Both the position numbers and the translations under genes were made by a program. Below the pieces are notes generated by a model that saw only the letters and a program-made list of their open reading frames with translations, was not told where the DNA came from and made no database searches. A stretch of DNA of 49,630 nt. Origin: Bacilli bacterium. GTDB taxonomy: Bacteria; Bacillota_I; Bacilli_A; RFN20; CAG-826. Of this stretch, positions 26,114 to 34,721 are shown piece after piece. Numbering within the stretch: position 1 is the first letter of the stretch; each line of letters begins with the position of its first letter. Location of the stretch: NCBI GenBank assembly GCA_017447305.1, contig JAFSNY010000061.1:1-49630 (forward strand), read 5' to 3'.

Positions 26114-27792
26114 TGAGTAAAGAAGCCGATAAAAAAATCGCTTTGGAAAAAGAAAGAGTCCAGGCTCTTTTTGGAGAGAATAAAGAACTTAAAAAGAACC
26201 CTGATGAATCTCATTCTGTCAAATGTCTTAATGGGGTATTTATCCCAAAGATAGAAGGGAATGTACGTATTTTTAGAGGTATTCCTTTTGCCTTACCTCC
26301 AATTAAGGAAAGAAGATGGAAAAGAGCATTATCTATTCCTAAGAGCGATAAGATTTTTGAGGCTTACTATAACGGGAAATCCGCGATTCAAACGATTATC
26401 GATTCCGAACGTTCATCATATTACCCACAAAGTGAAGATTGTCTATATTTAAACGTTTGGGTTAACGATGAATGTAAAGATAAAAATAAACCCATCATGG
26501 TCTTTATTCATGGTGGTTCATATGGTTGGGGAGGCACCGCTGACCCACTTTATGATGGATTAAATTTCATTAAACTTCACCCTGAGGTTATCTTAATCAC
26601 AATCGCCTATAGAATAGGTATCTTTGGCTTTGTTGATTTAAGTTACCTTAAGGGTGGGGAAGAATATGAAGATGCGCCCAACCTTGGTTTATTAGATCAA
26701 ATAGAAGCATTACGTTGGATTAAGAATAACGGAGAATCCTTTGGAGGAGACATTAATAATGTAACTATCTTTGGTGAATCCGCGGGAGGAGGATCTGTTT
26801 CTTTACTTCCACTTATTGAAGAAGCAAAGGGATTATTCCACCGCGTCATCGCTGAAAGTGGCTCTGTTGCGTTAACATATTCTAAAGAAGAATGTAAATC
26901 ATTCACCGATAAACTCATTAAAGAAGCTAAAACTGATTCTATGTCTGAATTAATGAAATTAAGCACGGAAGATATCATTAAATTAAATGAGAAATTAAAT
27001 GAATCAAATAACTTCCCAATGAGAGATGGTAAATTAATACCTTTAGACCCATACCAACCATATAGGGATGGAGAGGCTAAAGATATCGATATGATTATCG
27101 GAACAAACGCGAATGAGATGAATTATTGGATTGGTGAACTAGGTGGTTTATTTAATTACAGTGTTGGTATCCCAATCAAATATAAAGAAGATATTAAACA
27201 CCTTAATAATGAAGACCTTGAACTTGTTAAAACATTCATGAAGAAGATTAAAGGTAATAAAGTTCAAAGAATCAGTGAATTCTATAATGAAATCATGTTC
27301 CGCTTACCAGCGATATCTCAAGCTGAAGGACATTCTTCAAATAAAGGTAATGTCTATATGTATTATTGGAAAGAAGAATCCAAGATTCCTCTTTATAAAG
27401 CATGTCATGCGGTAGAACTAGCGTATGTCTTCTATAATATTGAAGATACGATTTACACTGGTGAAAAAGCGGATGAACCACTAGCGAGACTTGCTTCCAA
27501 TATGTGGGTGAATTTCGCAAAAACAGGTAATCCATCCACTGATGAAGTTACATGGAATAAATACGATATTAAAGAAAGAAAAACCATGACCTTCAAGAAG
27601 GATGATGTCAAAGAAGAATTAGATCCATTAGAGAAACAAAGAGAATTATTATTCCCAGTTCTTAAATATATGATTAATCCTGGATACGCAGATGTGAATC
27701 TAGATTTATCCGTCTTATCAAAAACAGCGTCTGTGATAAACGCTGCTTTGAGTTGTATCTCCACTTTAGTGTCAGAAAAGATTATTAAATAA
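26113..27792 (+). CDS. Type B carboxylesterase (alpha/beta hydrolase, COesterase family)
   Basis: 559 aa, full length for the family. The oxyanion-hole segment VFIHGGSYGWGG is at about residues 134-145, and the nucleophile elbow FGESAGGGS at about 219-227 with Ser near 223. ACHAVELAYVF (about 435-445) carries the probable catalytic His. No signal peptide: the N-terminus is charged (MSKEADKKIALEKE). Its ATG overlaps the NRPS stop (TAATG). The C-terminal 30 residues are hydrophobic/amphipathic (SVINAALSCISTLVSEKII). Given the NRPS has no thioesterase, a role in releasing or trimming its product is a reasonable but untested idea. It converges with the fructokinase gene, with only 2 nt between the stops. 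Confidence 0.88.
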   Translation: MSKEADKKIALEKERVQALFGENKELKKNPDESHSVKCLNGVFIPKIEGNVRIFRGIPFALPPIKERRWKRALSIPKSDKIFEAYYNGKSAIQTIIDSERSSYYPQSEDCLYLNVWVNDECKDKNKPIMVFIHGGSYGWGGTADPLYDGLNFIKLHPEVILITIAYRIGIFGFVDLSYLKGGEEYEDAPNLGLLDQIEALRWIKNNGESFGGDINNVTIFGESAGGGSVSLLPLIEEAKGLFHRVIAESGSVALTYSKEECKSFTDKLIKEAKTDSMSELMKLSTEDIIKLNEKLNESNNFPMRDGKLIPLDPYQPYRDGEAKDIDMIIGTNANEMNYWIGELGGLFNYSVGIPIKYKEDIKHLNNEDLELVKTFMKKIKGNKVQRISEFYNEIMFRLPAISQAEGHSSNKGNVYMYYWKEESKIPLYKACHAVELAYVFYNIEDTIYTGEKADEPLARLASNMWVNFAKTGNPSTDEVTWNKYDIKERKTMTFKKDDVKEELDPLEKQRELLFPVLKYMINPGYADVNLDLSVLSKTASVINAALSCISTLVSEKIIK

Positions 27793-27794
27793 TT

Positions 27795-28724
27795 CTATTC
27801 ATCAAAGGATGATAGGAATTTATCTATTTCATATTCAGTAGGTGCGACATGAATCGCGCCTTTTTTAAGTGTGGCAAGTCCACCTGCAACATTCGCTCTT
27901 AAAAGTAGATGTTTAATATGTTCATCATCTTTTAACGCAAATGGGTCTTCGGATAATAACGATAAGATATAGGAATAGAAAGCATCTCCTGCTCCTGTCG
28001 TATCGATAGGCTTAACTGGATATGTCTTTGCTTTAACGATATGACCATCCTTATAATACATTGAACCTTCTTTTCCTAAAGAGACAATCGCGATTTGATC
28101 TTTATTCACTAAAGACTTTAAAGCGGACACTACATCAGTGGTCCCCATCAGTAATTCAATGTCTTCTAAAGAAAACTTAATGATGTCCACCATCTTTAAA
28201 GCGTCAATAAAGGTCTTTTTAGCCACTTCAGGAGACTTAAAGATATCAGAACGATAATTTATATCAAATGATATTTTCGCCTTAGAGGAGGTCTTTATTT
28301 GTTTGATTATTTCATTAAAGAATTTCACGCCTCTTTCATGAGAAAGCATTAATGAACCAAGATGGACGATATCGTTATCTTTAATGAGACTTATATCAAT
28401 ATCTTCTACATCTAGACAATAGTCCGCACCTAATTCTCTATCAAACTTAAATGATCTTTCGCCATCTTTTAATGTCACAATCGCTTTCGTGGTGTGTCTA
28501 TCCTTTAATACTTTGATGTTGGAATATACAAATGGTTTCTGTGAAGCGAAAGACAATAGTGTCATGCCATAATCATCTTCCCCAATCGCACCAAAGAAGG
28601 AAACATCTCTAGTGTATTGCAAAGCATTACACGCAAAATTAAAAGGCGCTCCACCGGGATGAACTTCTTGATGTTCTCCGTCATCAAATATATCGACTAA
28701 GATTTCTCCAATAGAAAATAGCAT
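27795..28724 (-). CDS. PfkB-family carbohydrate kinase, probable fructokinase
   Basis: 309 aa. The N-terminal GGAPFNFACNA (about residues 24-34) and the C-terminal DTTGAGDAFYSY (about 243-254, the anion hole and catalytic Asp) are the two PfkB signatures. The GGAPxNxA form is typical of ScrK-like fructokinases. It would convert fructose released by the cytoplasmic GH32 enzyme to fructose 6-phosphate. It is placed directly after the fructan locus but is separated from the surface-protein gene by an intrinsic terminator (28752-28776). No copy of the LacI-type operator is seen in front of it, so it may rely on read-through. Confidence 0.85.
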   Translation of the reverse strand: MLFSIGEILVDIFDDGEHQEVHPGGAPFNFACNALQYTRDVSFFGAIGEDDYGMTLLSFASQKPFVYSNIKVLKDRHTTKAIVTLKDGERSFKFDRELGADYCLDVEDIDISLIKDNDIVHLGSLMLSHERGVKFFNEIIKQIKTSSKAKISFDINYRSDIFKSPEVAKKTFIDALKMVDIIKFSLEDIELLMGTTDVVSALKSLVNKDQIAIVSLGKEGSMYYKDGHIVKAKTYPVKPIDTTGAGDAFYSYILSLLSEDPFALKDDEHIKHLLLRANVAGGLATLKKGAIHVAPTEYEIDKFLSSFDE

Positions 28725-28751
28725 AATAAATTCCTTTCTTTTATTAATCTA

Positions 28752-28776
28752 AAAAGCCGAGGTTGAACTCGGCTAT
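28752..28776 (-). terminator. Intrinsic terminator after the surface-protein gene
   Basis: On the minus strand AGCCGAG pairs with CTCGGCT and is followed by TTTTT. It lies between the surface protein stop (28784) and the fructokinase start (28724). Confidence 0.85.
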
Positions 28777-28783
28777 TTCTTAA

Positions 28784-30694
28784 TTAGATGTTTTCTTTTC
28801 TCTTCTTGTTGAAGATGAAGAGTGATGTGGCAACGAGAGTTAAGAACACGGAGACGGAAACAATGATAACAACTTGAGCGTCAACGTTGTTATTGATTAA
28901 GTTCACTAATCCGTTGCTATATGTGGTAACACTAATACCATTTTCGCTTGCAATATAAGCAATGCTTCTTCCAATGTTGTATGTGTCATCGAAAGAGTAG
29001 ATTGTTGGTTCAACTGTATCCCAGCTACCAGCCCCAATTCTTTCGAAGTCGTCTGATTCACAAACGATTTGTTTAGCACCAGTTGATAAATCAGCGTAAG
29101 CTTCAATGACGCCTTTAACGCCATCATCGGTTAATTTGCTGCAGTAATTTGTTCCTTGGTTGTCGCCTCTGACTTCATCAAGGTAACTCTTCCAAACATT
29201 GTAAGCACTTAACTTATCTGATGTATCTTCGTGGTTAAGAATTTCGTTATCATTAGCTGTGTTAACAGCGTTTCCAGCATTATAGATAACACCATATGGG
29301 TTTGTTTCATTATTTTTGTTTTTAGAGTTGATGTAGATATCTTTACAAACTGGATAGTATGTTCCGCTAGTATTTGTTTGAGTTGCGTATTCAATGAAGA
29401 ATCCATCGAAAGAAGTTGATAATGCATCAAAATACGCTGCGGACCAACCTGATGTATCATAGTCACAGATAGCGAGTTGAATCTTTTTACCAACATATTC
29501 TTCTAAGTTAATAACGTGCCAGACCATTGTGCATGTATTGAATCCACTTGTTGCAATGTTTGTATTAGAACCATCGCTGTTAAAAGCTTTGTTATCAACC
29601 CAAGCTAAGTCAGCGGCTTGAGAATCAGTATTTTGAACGGTAGCGTCAATAACATGAAGTGATGCCTTACCAGCCATCTTAATGCAGACAACTCCTGCTT
29701 CTCCTAAAACGAATGGACGAGAAATGAATCTGTATCTAAGTGCATCAGAAGCAACGAAACCAGCATCAACTGAACCTTCATACCATCCTCTGAAGAAACT
29801 TCCTTCATTATTGAATGGCATATTAGTTGTGTCTTCTGGACGATAGTCATCAGATCCAATTGCTTTATCAAAGTGCATAGTATTATCGTAGTTGTTGTTG
29901 AAGAAATTCCAGTCAAAATACCAGTGATTCATGAAATCAGAATTGGAATTGAACATATCATCAACCCTAGCGACTGTTCTGAAGAACACTGTTCTTTGTG
30001 CTTCATTAGTCCAGTAGCTATTAAAAATTTCTTTTCTCTTATTGATTTCCCATTCACGACTATCGTTTGATAAATGATTAAGGAAATATCTCATTGCATC
30101 GCTAGTTGATTCTTCGGTTTGATTAACGTGAAGATAACCAAAGTTGGCCAAACCATAACCATCTCCAAGACAATTGTCGACGATATCAACACTCATATCA
30201 AAGTCATCACAAAGTGCTTTTAATGCCGCGTATTGTTCATCAGGAATCTTGAAATAACGCAATGTCATTGGATTTTCAACGAAAGTGTTGTTATAAAAAT
30301 CGGAAGAATAAGCACCATAATGGAATACTAAATGAACTGGATCATCATGCTCATAATTCCTTGCGCCACCGAGTTGGAAATAAACAAATTGTGTGCTTTG
30401 TTTCCAGGTGCGAGAAGTTAATGTGCCCTTCCAATCGCCTTTACTTTCGCCAGAATAGAATGTATCTAGAGCTTCGAATGAATAACCTTGTCCCCAGAAT
30501 GTTGCATTGCTTGCCTTAAAATCTCCTGCATCATCTGTCCAATTGGTGAAGAACGATGATTCCATTGGAATATATGTTTCTGGATCATCAGCTTTAGCAA
30601 TCTTTCTGTCTTTGTTAAGGTTCGCGCCAACAAGTACTCCGCCTAAGAGACCAAACGCTAATCCTAGAGAAACTATTTTCACTATTTTTTTCAT
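28784..30694 (-). CDS. Surface protein of unknown function, fructan-regulon member
   Basis: 636 aa. A signal peptide (MKKIVKIVSLGLAFGLLGGVLVGANL) is followed by a long Trp/Tyr/Asp-rich extracellular region, beta-rich in character (WYFDWNFFNNNYDNTMHFD is one stretch). The C-terminus is a membrane anchor: VVIIVSVSVFLTLVATSLFIF followed by NKKRKE. No glycosidase motif is recognised. Near residues 320-440 the pattern FVLGEAGVVCIKMAGKA ... FNTCTMVWHVINLEEYVGKKIQLAICD resembles the lipoprotein repeats of the 32102-34708 gene (a GxGxxxxKxxG strand, then a YxVxLxEFxGxxIxxxIxD strand). It is therefore probably a related glycan-binding module. It has its own promoter with the same 16-bp operator as the transporter operon. 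AGGAGG lies 10 bases before the ATG. Confidence 0.7.
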   Translation of the reverse strand: MKKIVKIVSLGLAFGLLGGVLVGANLNKDRKIAKADDPETYIPMESSFFTNWTDDAGDFKASNATFWGQGYSFEALDTFYSGESKGDWKGTLTSRTWKQSTQFVYFQLGGARNYEHDDPVHLVFHYGAYSSDFYNNTFVENPMTLRYFKIPDEQYAALKALCDDFDMSVDIVDNCLGDGYGLANFGYLHVNQTEESTSDAMRYFLNHLSNDSREWEINKRKEIFNSYWTNEAQRTVFFRTVARVDDMFNSNSDFMNHWYFDWNFFNNNYDNTMHFDKAIGSDDYRPEDTTNMPFNNEGSFFRGWYEGSVDAGFVASDALRYRFISRPFVLGEAGVVCIKMAGKASLHVIDATVQNTDSQAADLAWVDNKAFNSDGSNTNIATSGFNTCTMVWHVINLEEYVGKKIQLAICDYDTSGWSAAYFDALSTSFDGFFIEYATQTNTSGTYYPVCKDIYINSKNKNNETNPYGVIYNAGNAVNTANDNEILNHEDTSDKLSAYNVWKSYLDEVRGDNQGTNYCSKLTDDGVKGVIEAYADLSTGAKQIVCESDDFERIGAGSWDTVEPTIYSFDDTYNIGRSIAYIASENGISVTTYSNGLVNLINNNVDAQVVIIVSVSVFLTLVATSLFIFNKKRKENI

Positions 30695-30708
30695 GAGATT
30701 ACCTCCTT

Positions 30709-30733
30709 ATGGAAACGTTTCCATTACATTGTA
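30709..30733 (-). promoter_or_regulatory. LacI-family operator and -10 box of the surface-protein gene
   Basis: ATGGAAACGTTTCCAT (30709-30724) is a perfect 16-bp palindrome with the AACGTT core typical of LacI-family sites. It immediately follows the minus-strand -10 TACAAT (30728-30733), so a bound repressor would block the transcription start. An identical 16-mer is at 47236-47251. Confidence 0.82.
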
Positions 30734-30758
30734 TCACTAAATGTTATAAAAATAAATA

Positions 30759-32102
30759 TTATTTATAAATCGTTATATTGCTTTCATTTGATGAGATATT
30801 TAGTTCAAAAATATCGCTATTTTCTTTTGGATAAATGACATTACTCATAGTAATACCATTAACAAATATCTCGACTGAGTATTTATCTAAAACAAAATAA
30901 ATTGTCGTTTTATCTTTTTTAAGATATGGCATTTTCCTCATTCCGTTTAATGAGTATTCATCCTTCTCATCCCCTGTAATCTTTTCTCCAGATTTGCTTC
31001 TATCGAAATAGAATGTGTCATCTTTAAGGTAGAATCTAGTTTCTTCATCGTCACCTTTTCTTAATTTCACATCAAGGGATTTGAGGTCTTTTACTTCTAA
31101 TTTGATAACACCCACACTCATACAAGTGGAATACTTATCTTTAACTGGTGCTTTTTCTTTAAGTTCACCATAGATGATTGGAGTTTGGAGTAACATATTA
31201 TCCACGACTTCTACTTTTCTAGGAACGGTTAACATTCCTGCGAATCCATATTTAGAACTTGGATTATTTCTTCCCCACATATTCATCCATGCGAATAATA
31301 TGTGATCTTCATCCATTATTTGAGCAGCGTAGAAATCAAATCCATAATCTAATAATGTTTTCTCGCAATTAGGGATGAATTTGTATTTATCATCCAGTTT
31401 ACCGATCTCATATTCACAAGAATGGATATTTAAACAATGTTCGCTTTCACTTGGGAAATCTTGTTCAGAATAAAGAATGAGATTTAAATCTTCATGATAA
31501 TCGATACATTCAAGCATCTTTCCTTCACTGTTATGGGTGAGGACATCATTAACAAATTCCCATTTCTTTAAGTATTTGGATTTGAATAACACAATTGATC
31601 CACCACCAGAGACTTTTCTTGTCACCGCGAAAATGTAATAGAAACCATCTTTGAAGATTAATTTAGGATCTCTAAAATCACATTTCTTATAATCACTAGG
31701 TAAATCATCACCAGTGATAATCGCTCCATGTTTTTTAAAGTGAATACCATCTTTACTAGAAGCTAGACACTGTATTTGTCTAACATCTTCTGGGTTTTCG
31801 TTATTGATGAATCCCGTGTAAGCGACATATAAAACACCGTCTTTAACAAGAGATGAGCCAGAAAAGCATCCATCTTTATCAAATTCATCTCCAGGTGTTA
31901 AAGCATTCGGAAGATATTTAAATGTCTTCAAATCATCACTTACAACATGACCCCAATGCATTGGGCCCCATTCACATGAATAAGGATGGTATTGATAAAA
32001 GACATGGTATTGGTTTTTAAATTTCACCACTCCATTTGGATCATTTATCCATCCCTTTTCACCAGTGATGTGAAAAATAGGTTTATGTATGTTATTTGCC
32101 AT
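30759..32102 (-). CDS. Cytoplasmic GH32 fructosidase (levanase / sucrose-6-phosphate hydrolase type)
   Basis: 447 aa from the ATG at 32100-32102, which overlaps the preceding stop (TAATG) and has GGAG upstream; a longer frame from 32129 lies inside the previous gene. The GH32 motifs are complete: WINDPNG (about residues 18-24, nucleophile Asp), FRDPK (about 141-145, transition-state Asp) and the acid/base Glu in LECID (about 196-200). A beta-sandwich C-terminal domain follows. There is no signal peptide, so it acts inside the cell on imported fructo-oligosaccharides or sucrose (phosphate), giving fructose. It is the last gene of the long ABC-GH32 operon; only a weak AT hairpin follows. Confidence 0.92.
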   Translation of the reverse strand: MANNIHKPIFHITGEKGWINDPNGVVKFKNQYHVFYQYHPYSCEWGPMHWGHVVSDDLKTFKYLPNALTPGDEFDKDGCFSGSSLVKDGVLYVAYTGFINNENPEDVRQIQCLASSKDGIHFKKHGAIITGDDLPSDYKKCDFRDPKLIFKDGFYYIFAVTRKVSGGGSIVLFKSKYLKKWEFVNDVLTHNSEGKMLECIDYHEDLNLILYSEQDFPSESEHCLNIHSCEYEIGKLDDKYKFIPNCEKTLLDYGFDFYAAQIMDEDHILFAWMNMWGRNNPSSKYGFAGMLTVPRKVEVVDNMLLQTPIIYGELKEKAPVKDKYSTCMSVGVIKLEVKDLKSLDVKLRKGDDEETRFYLKDDTFYFDRSKSGEKITGDEKDEYSLNGMRKMPYLKKDKTTIYFVLDKYSVEIFVNGITMSNVIYPKENSDIFELNISSNESNITIYK

Positions 32103-34708
32103 TAAAATTGCTCCGCTAAGGTGTAGCAAGATGGGATATTAGCTTCTGATTCATAGTAGGTAATGAAATCATCAACAAATAATAATCCCCAATCGTCGAC
32201 CGCGTTATCAACGATTCTAATCTTGATTTCTCTTCCAATGAATTCGGATAAGTCGACTTTATATTCCGCCATATTAGCAGCGTATATTCCATCTTCGCCT
32301 AAATCCTTTGGATATCCGAGATAATAATATTTTTTGTTAATTTCTTTGAATTTTTGGTTATAGGTAGAAGTCAATACTTCTTCAGTGGAAGCATCGATAA
32401 ATTCGATATGACATAAGTCTTTATTTTTACCGCCACCTAAACGATAGGTGATAAATCCAGAACCACCAACAGTGAAAGCTGAGGAAGTTAATGTTCCAGT
32501 ATTTGCTTCATCGCTATTCCAACCAGAAAGGAAGAATGATCCGGCTTTATTGAATAAGTAGACTTCATACCACCATGTATATTCTGAGCTGATTCCCATG
32601 ATAGGCGCGCTATCATTAGATGCTTCCCATCCTGCTAAGGTACCAGTTTCAAATGTTCCATTAGGAACTTGATAAACGGATGCTTCTTCTTGATAAGCTA
32701 GGGTATTTGGATTATATAAAGCGGCTTCGTTAATCGCATCTTCGTTTTCATAATATGTGATGAAACTATCAACACAGATTAATCCCCAGTTAGATGTTGC
32801 ATTATCGACCACTCTAATCTTGACTTCTCTTCCCATTAAGGAAGTTAAATCAGCTTTATAGAAAATCATGTCCATTAAGTGTGAACCATATCCGATTTTT
32901 TCAGTTCCTAAGTCATTGAACATGAAGTTTGTAAATCTTAATAATTCATCTTCCGTTTGAGCGTCTATAACAGAAACATAACACTTAAGAGGATCTCTAC
33001 CACCAGACATTCTAAATGTCATCCAGCCAATACCTCCCACTGTGAAGGCTGAGGAAGTGATATATCCGGTCTTGCCTTCATCACTTTCTCCGGAGAAGAG
33101 ATATGTTCCGCGTTTATTGAATGTTAAGGCTGGATCATCCCACCAATAACTCTTAGATGTAACAGCACCAATACGTTCAGCGTTACTAGTCCAGCTCTTG
33201 GTCCAATAAGATAAATCACCAGTTTCAAATGTTCCGTTTTTAACTTGGAATTCATTATCTGGTTCCATTTCATAGGAAAGATGGACATCAATACGATAAT
33301 ATTCTTTATCTTCCCAATAAGGCGTGGATGTGTAATATGTTTCAAAACTATCGAAGGTCATACAACCTAAATCATCACTAGATGTATTTTCATCGATGAT
33401 TTCAAAATATAAATCCTCTCCAACAAATTCATTTAAATCAACATAGTATTGGACCATGTTTAATAAATGCATCTTCATTGGCACAAATGGGAATTGTTCA
33501 TTTTTATATTGGACGTTACTAAATCTTGTGATTTCAAGTGGAGAACCACCATTAACGTCCATAATTTTAATATATGTAAGGTTTTGATCAGCGCATCCAC
33601 CAAGCTTGAAGGAAATATATCCTTTTCCGCCTAATTTAAACACTGAGGAGCGTAAAACACCAACACCACTTGGATTATAATAACCATAATGGTAATCACC
33701 ATCTCTGTTATAGGTGATGTATTCGTTCCACCATCCTTTTTCCGCATTAACTCCATCATGGGAGAAGGCATCACCACTAACGATGGTCCATCCACCTAAG
33801 GAGCCAATTTCGAAATCAGGATTCTTAATATGATATTCATCAATCGCTTCAACATCAGTGACATATTGTCTGGTTTTGACATAATACGCACCTTCATGTT
33901 GAGGTTCAGCGTCACCAATACGAATATCATCGACACTTAAATATCCATAGTAGACATCTTTATCATTATCAACGATACGGATATAGCATTCTTCATTCGC
34001 GTAGTCGCTTAAATCGATGAAGTATTCACAGAAGTTATCAGTGTGATAAACACCATTCTTATATTTGTTAGGATCAACATAGTCTTCTTGGTGCTCTAAG
34101 AAATATTCATTTGTTTGATAAGCAATCATCTTATCATTACTCGCGAGATAGACAGCAAAGAAACATAATTCTTGAATATTCTTACGTTCAGCGTTGACAG
34201 CTTTGCCTTTTTTAAGCGCACCACCAGCGAGTTTAACGGTCATATAACCATACTCACCAATGTTAAAGTTACTACTTCTAATCGCACCTGTACGTCCAAC
34301 ATGGTATGACAAATCAAAACCTTGTCCGGATAAATACCAGTTACCAGTTTTATCAATGTTTAGCGCATTGTGATTGATATCATCTTTAAAAGTGAATGTG
34401 CTTCTAGAAGACACAGAATCATCAGTGTATGCATCACCATATTCAATTGTCCATCCTGAAAGATTAGATGTCTCAAATCCACCGTTTAGGACATATTCTG
34501 GAGCGGTTTGCTGAGGATTATCCTTATTAGTTGTTTGTGAAGTTTCTTTTTCTTCCGAAGATTCTTCAGTAGGAATAGAAGATAGTTCAATAGAAGCAGA
34601 TTCTTCTTCGTGAGGTAATTTCACTGATGGAGTGGAAGGAGTTCCCTTACAGCCAATAGTAGGTAGGACCATTAAGGCCACGAGTAATCGTTTAATATTT
34701 TTATTCAT
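32102..34708 (-). CDS. Lipoprotein with four tandem glycan-binding-like repeats
   Basis: 868 aa from the ATG at 34706-34708, which has AAGGAGG 8 bases upstream; an earlier ATG at 34732 lies within the preceding gene. Lipobox TIGC. After a short Ser/Glu linker come four copies of a domain of about 190-200 aa, starting near residues 74, 293, 491 and 679. Each begins NGxFETGxLxGW, contains a GxGxxTxRLGGG strand, and ends YxVDLSxFIGRExKIRIVDNA...VDDFITYYES. No catalytic motif is seen. The arrangement (beta-sandwich, aromatic residues, next to GH32 enzymes) suggests a polyvalent fructan-binding lipoprotein. That role is inferred from context and is not a known family assignment of mine. Confidence 0.78.
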   Translation of the reverse strand: MNKNIKRLLVALMVLPTIGCKGTPSTPSVKLPHEEESASIELSSIPTEESSEEKETSQTTNKDNPQQTAPEYVLNGGFETSNLSGWTIEYGDAYTDDSVSSRSTFTFKDDINHNALNIDKTGNWYLSGQGFDLSYHVGRTGAIRSSNFNIGEYGYMTVKLAGGALKKGKAVNAERKNIQELCFFAVYLASNDKMIAYQTNEYFLEHQEDYVDPNKYKNGVYHTDNFCEYFIDLSDYANEECYIRIVDNDKDVYYGYLSVDDIRIGDAEPQHEGAYYVKTRQYVTDVEAIDEYHIKNPDFEIGSLGGWTIVSGDAFSHDGVNAEKGWWNEYITYNRDGDYHYGYYNPSGVGVLRSSVFKLGGKGYISFKLGGCADQNLTYIKIMDVNGGSPLEITRFSNVQYKNEQFPFVPMKMHLLNMVQYYVDLNEFVGEDLYFEIIDENTSSDDLGCMTFDSFETYYTSTPYWEDKEYYRIDVHLSYEMEPDNEFQVKNGTFETGDLSYWTKSWTSNAERIGAVTSKSYWWDDPALTFNKRGTYLFSGESDEGKTGYITSSAFTVGGIGWMTFRMSGGRDPLKCYVSVIDAQTEDELLRFTNFMFNDLGTEKIGYGSHLMDMIFYKADLTSLMGREVKIRVVDNATSNWGLICVDSFITYYENEDAINEAALYNPNTLAYQEEASVYQVPNGTFETGTLAGWEASNDSAPIMGISSEYTWWYEVYLFNKAGSFFLSGWNSDEANTGTLTSSAFTVGGSGFITYRLGGGKNKDLCHIEFIDASTEEVLTSTYNQKFKEINKKYYYLGYPKDLGEDGIYAANMAEYKVDLSEFIGREIKIRIVDNAVDDWGLLFVDDFITYYESEANIPSCYTLAEQF

Positions 34709-34721
34709 CTTAGTCGCCTCC

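Noticed and set aside
30711-30724. Palindromes as CcpA cre sites
   Set aside because: They resemble cre but have G/C at the third and third-last positions where cre prefers A/T, are perfect 16-bp palindromes, and a LacI regulator is encoded in the operon. Dual use by CcpA cannot be excluded.
30734-30758. AT-only hairpin after the cytoplasmic GH32 gene as terminator
   Set aside because: ATAAAT/ATTTAT with a short loop and a T-run is possible on the minus strand, but stems of this kind occur by chance in such AT-rich DNA, so I did not list it.
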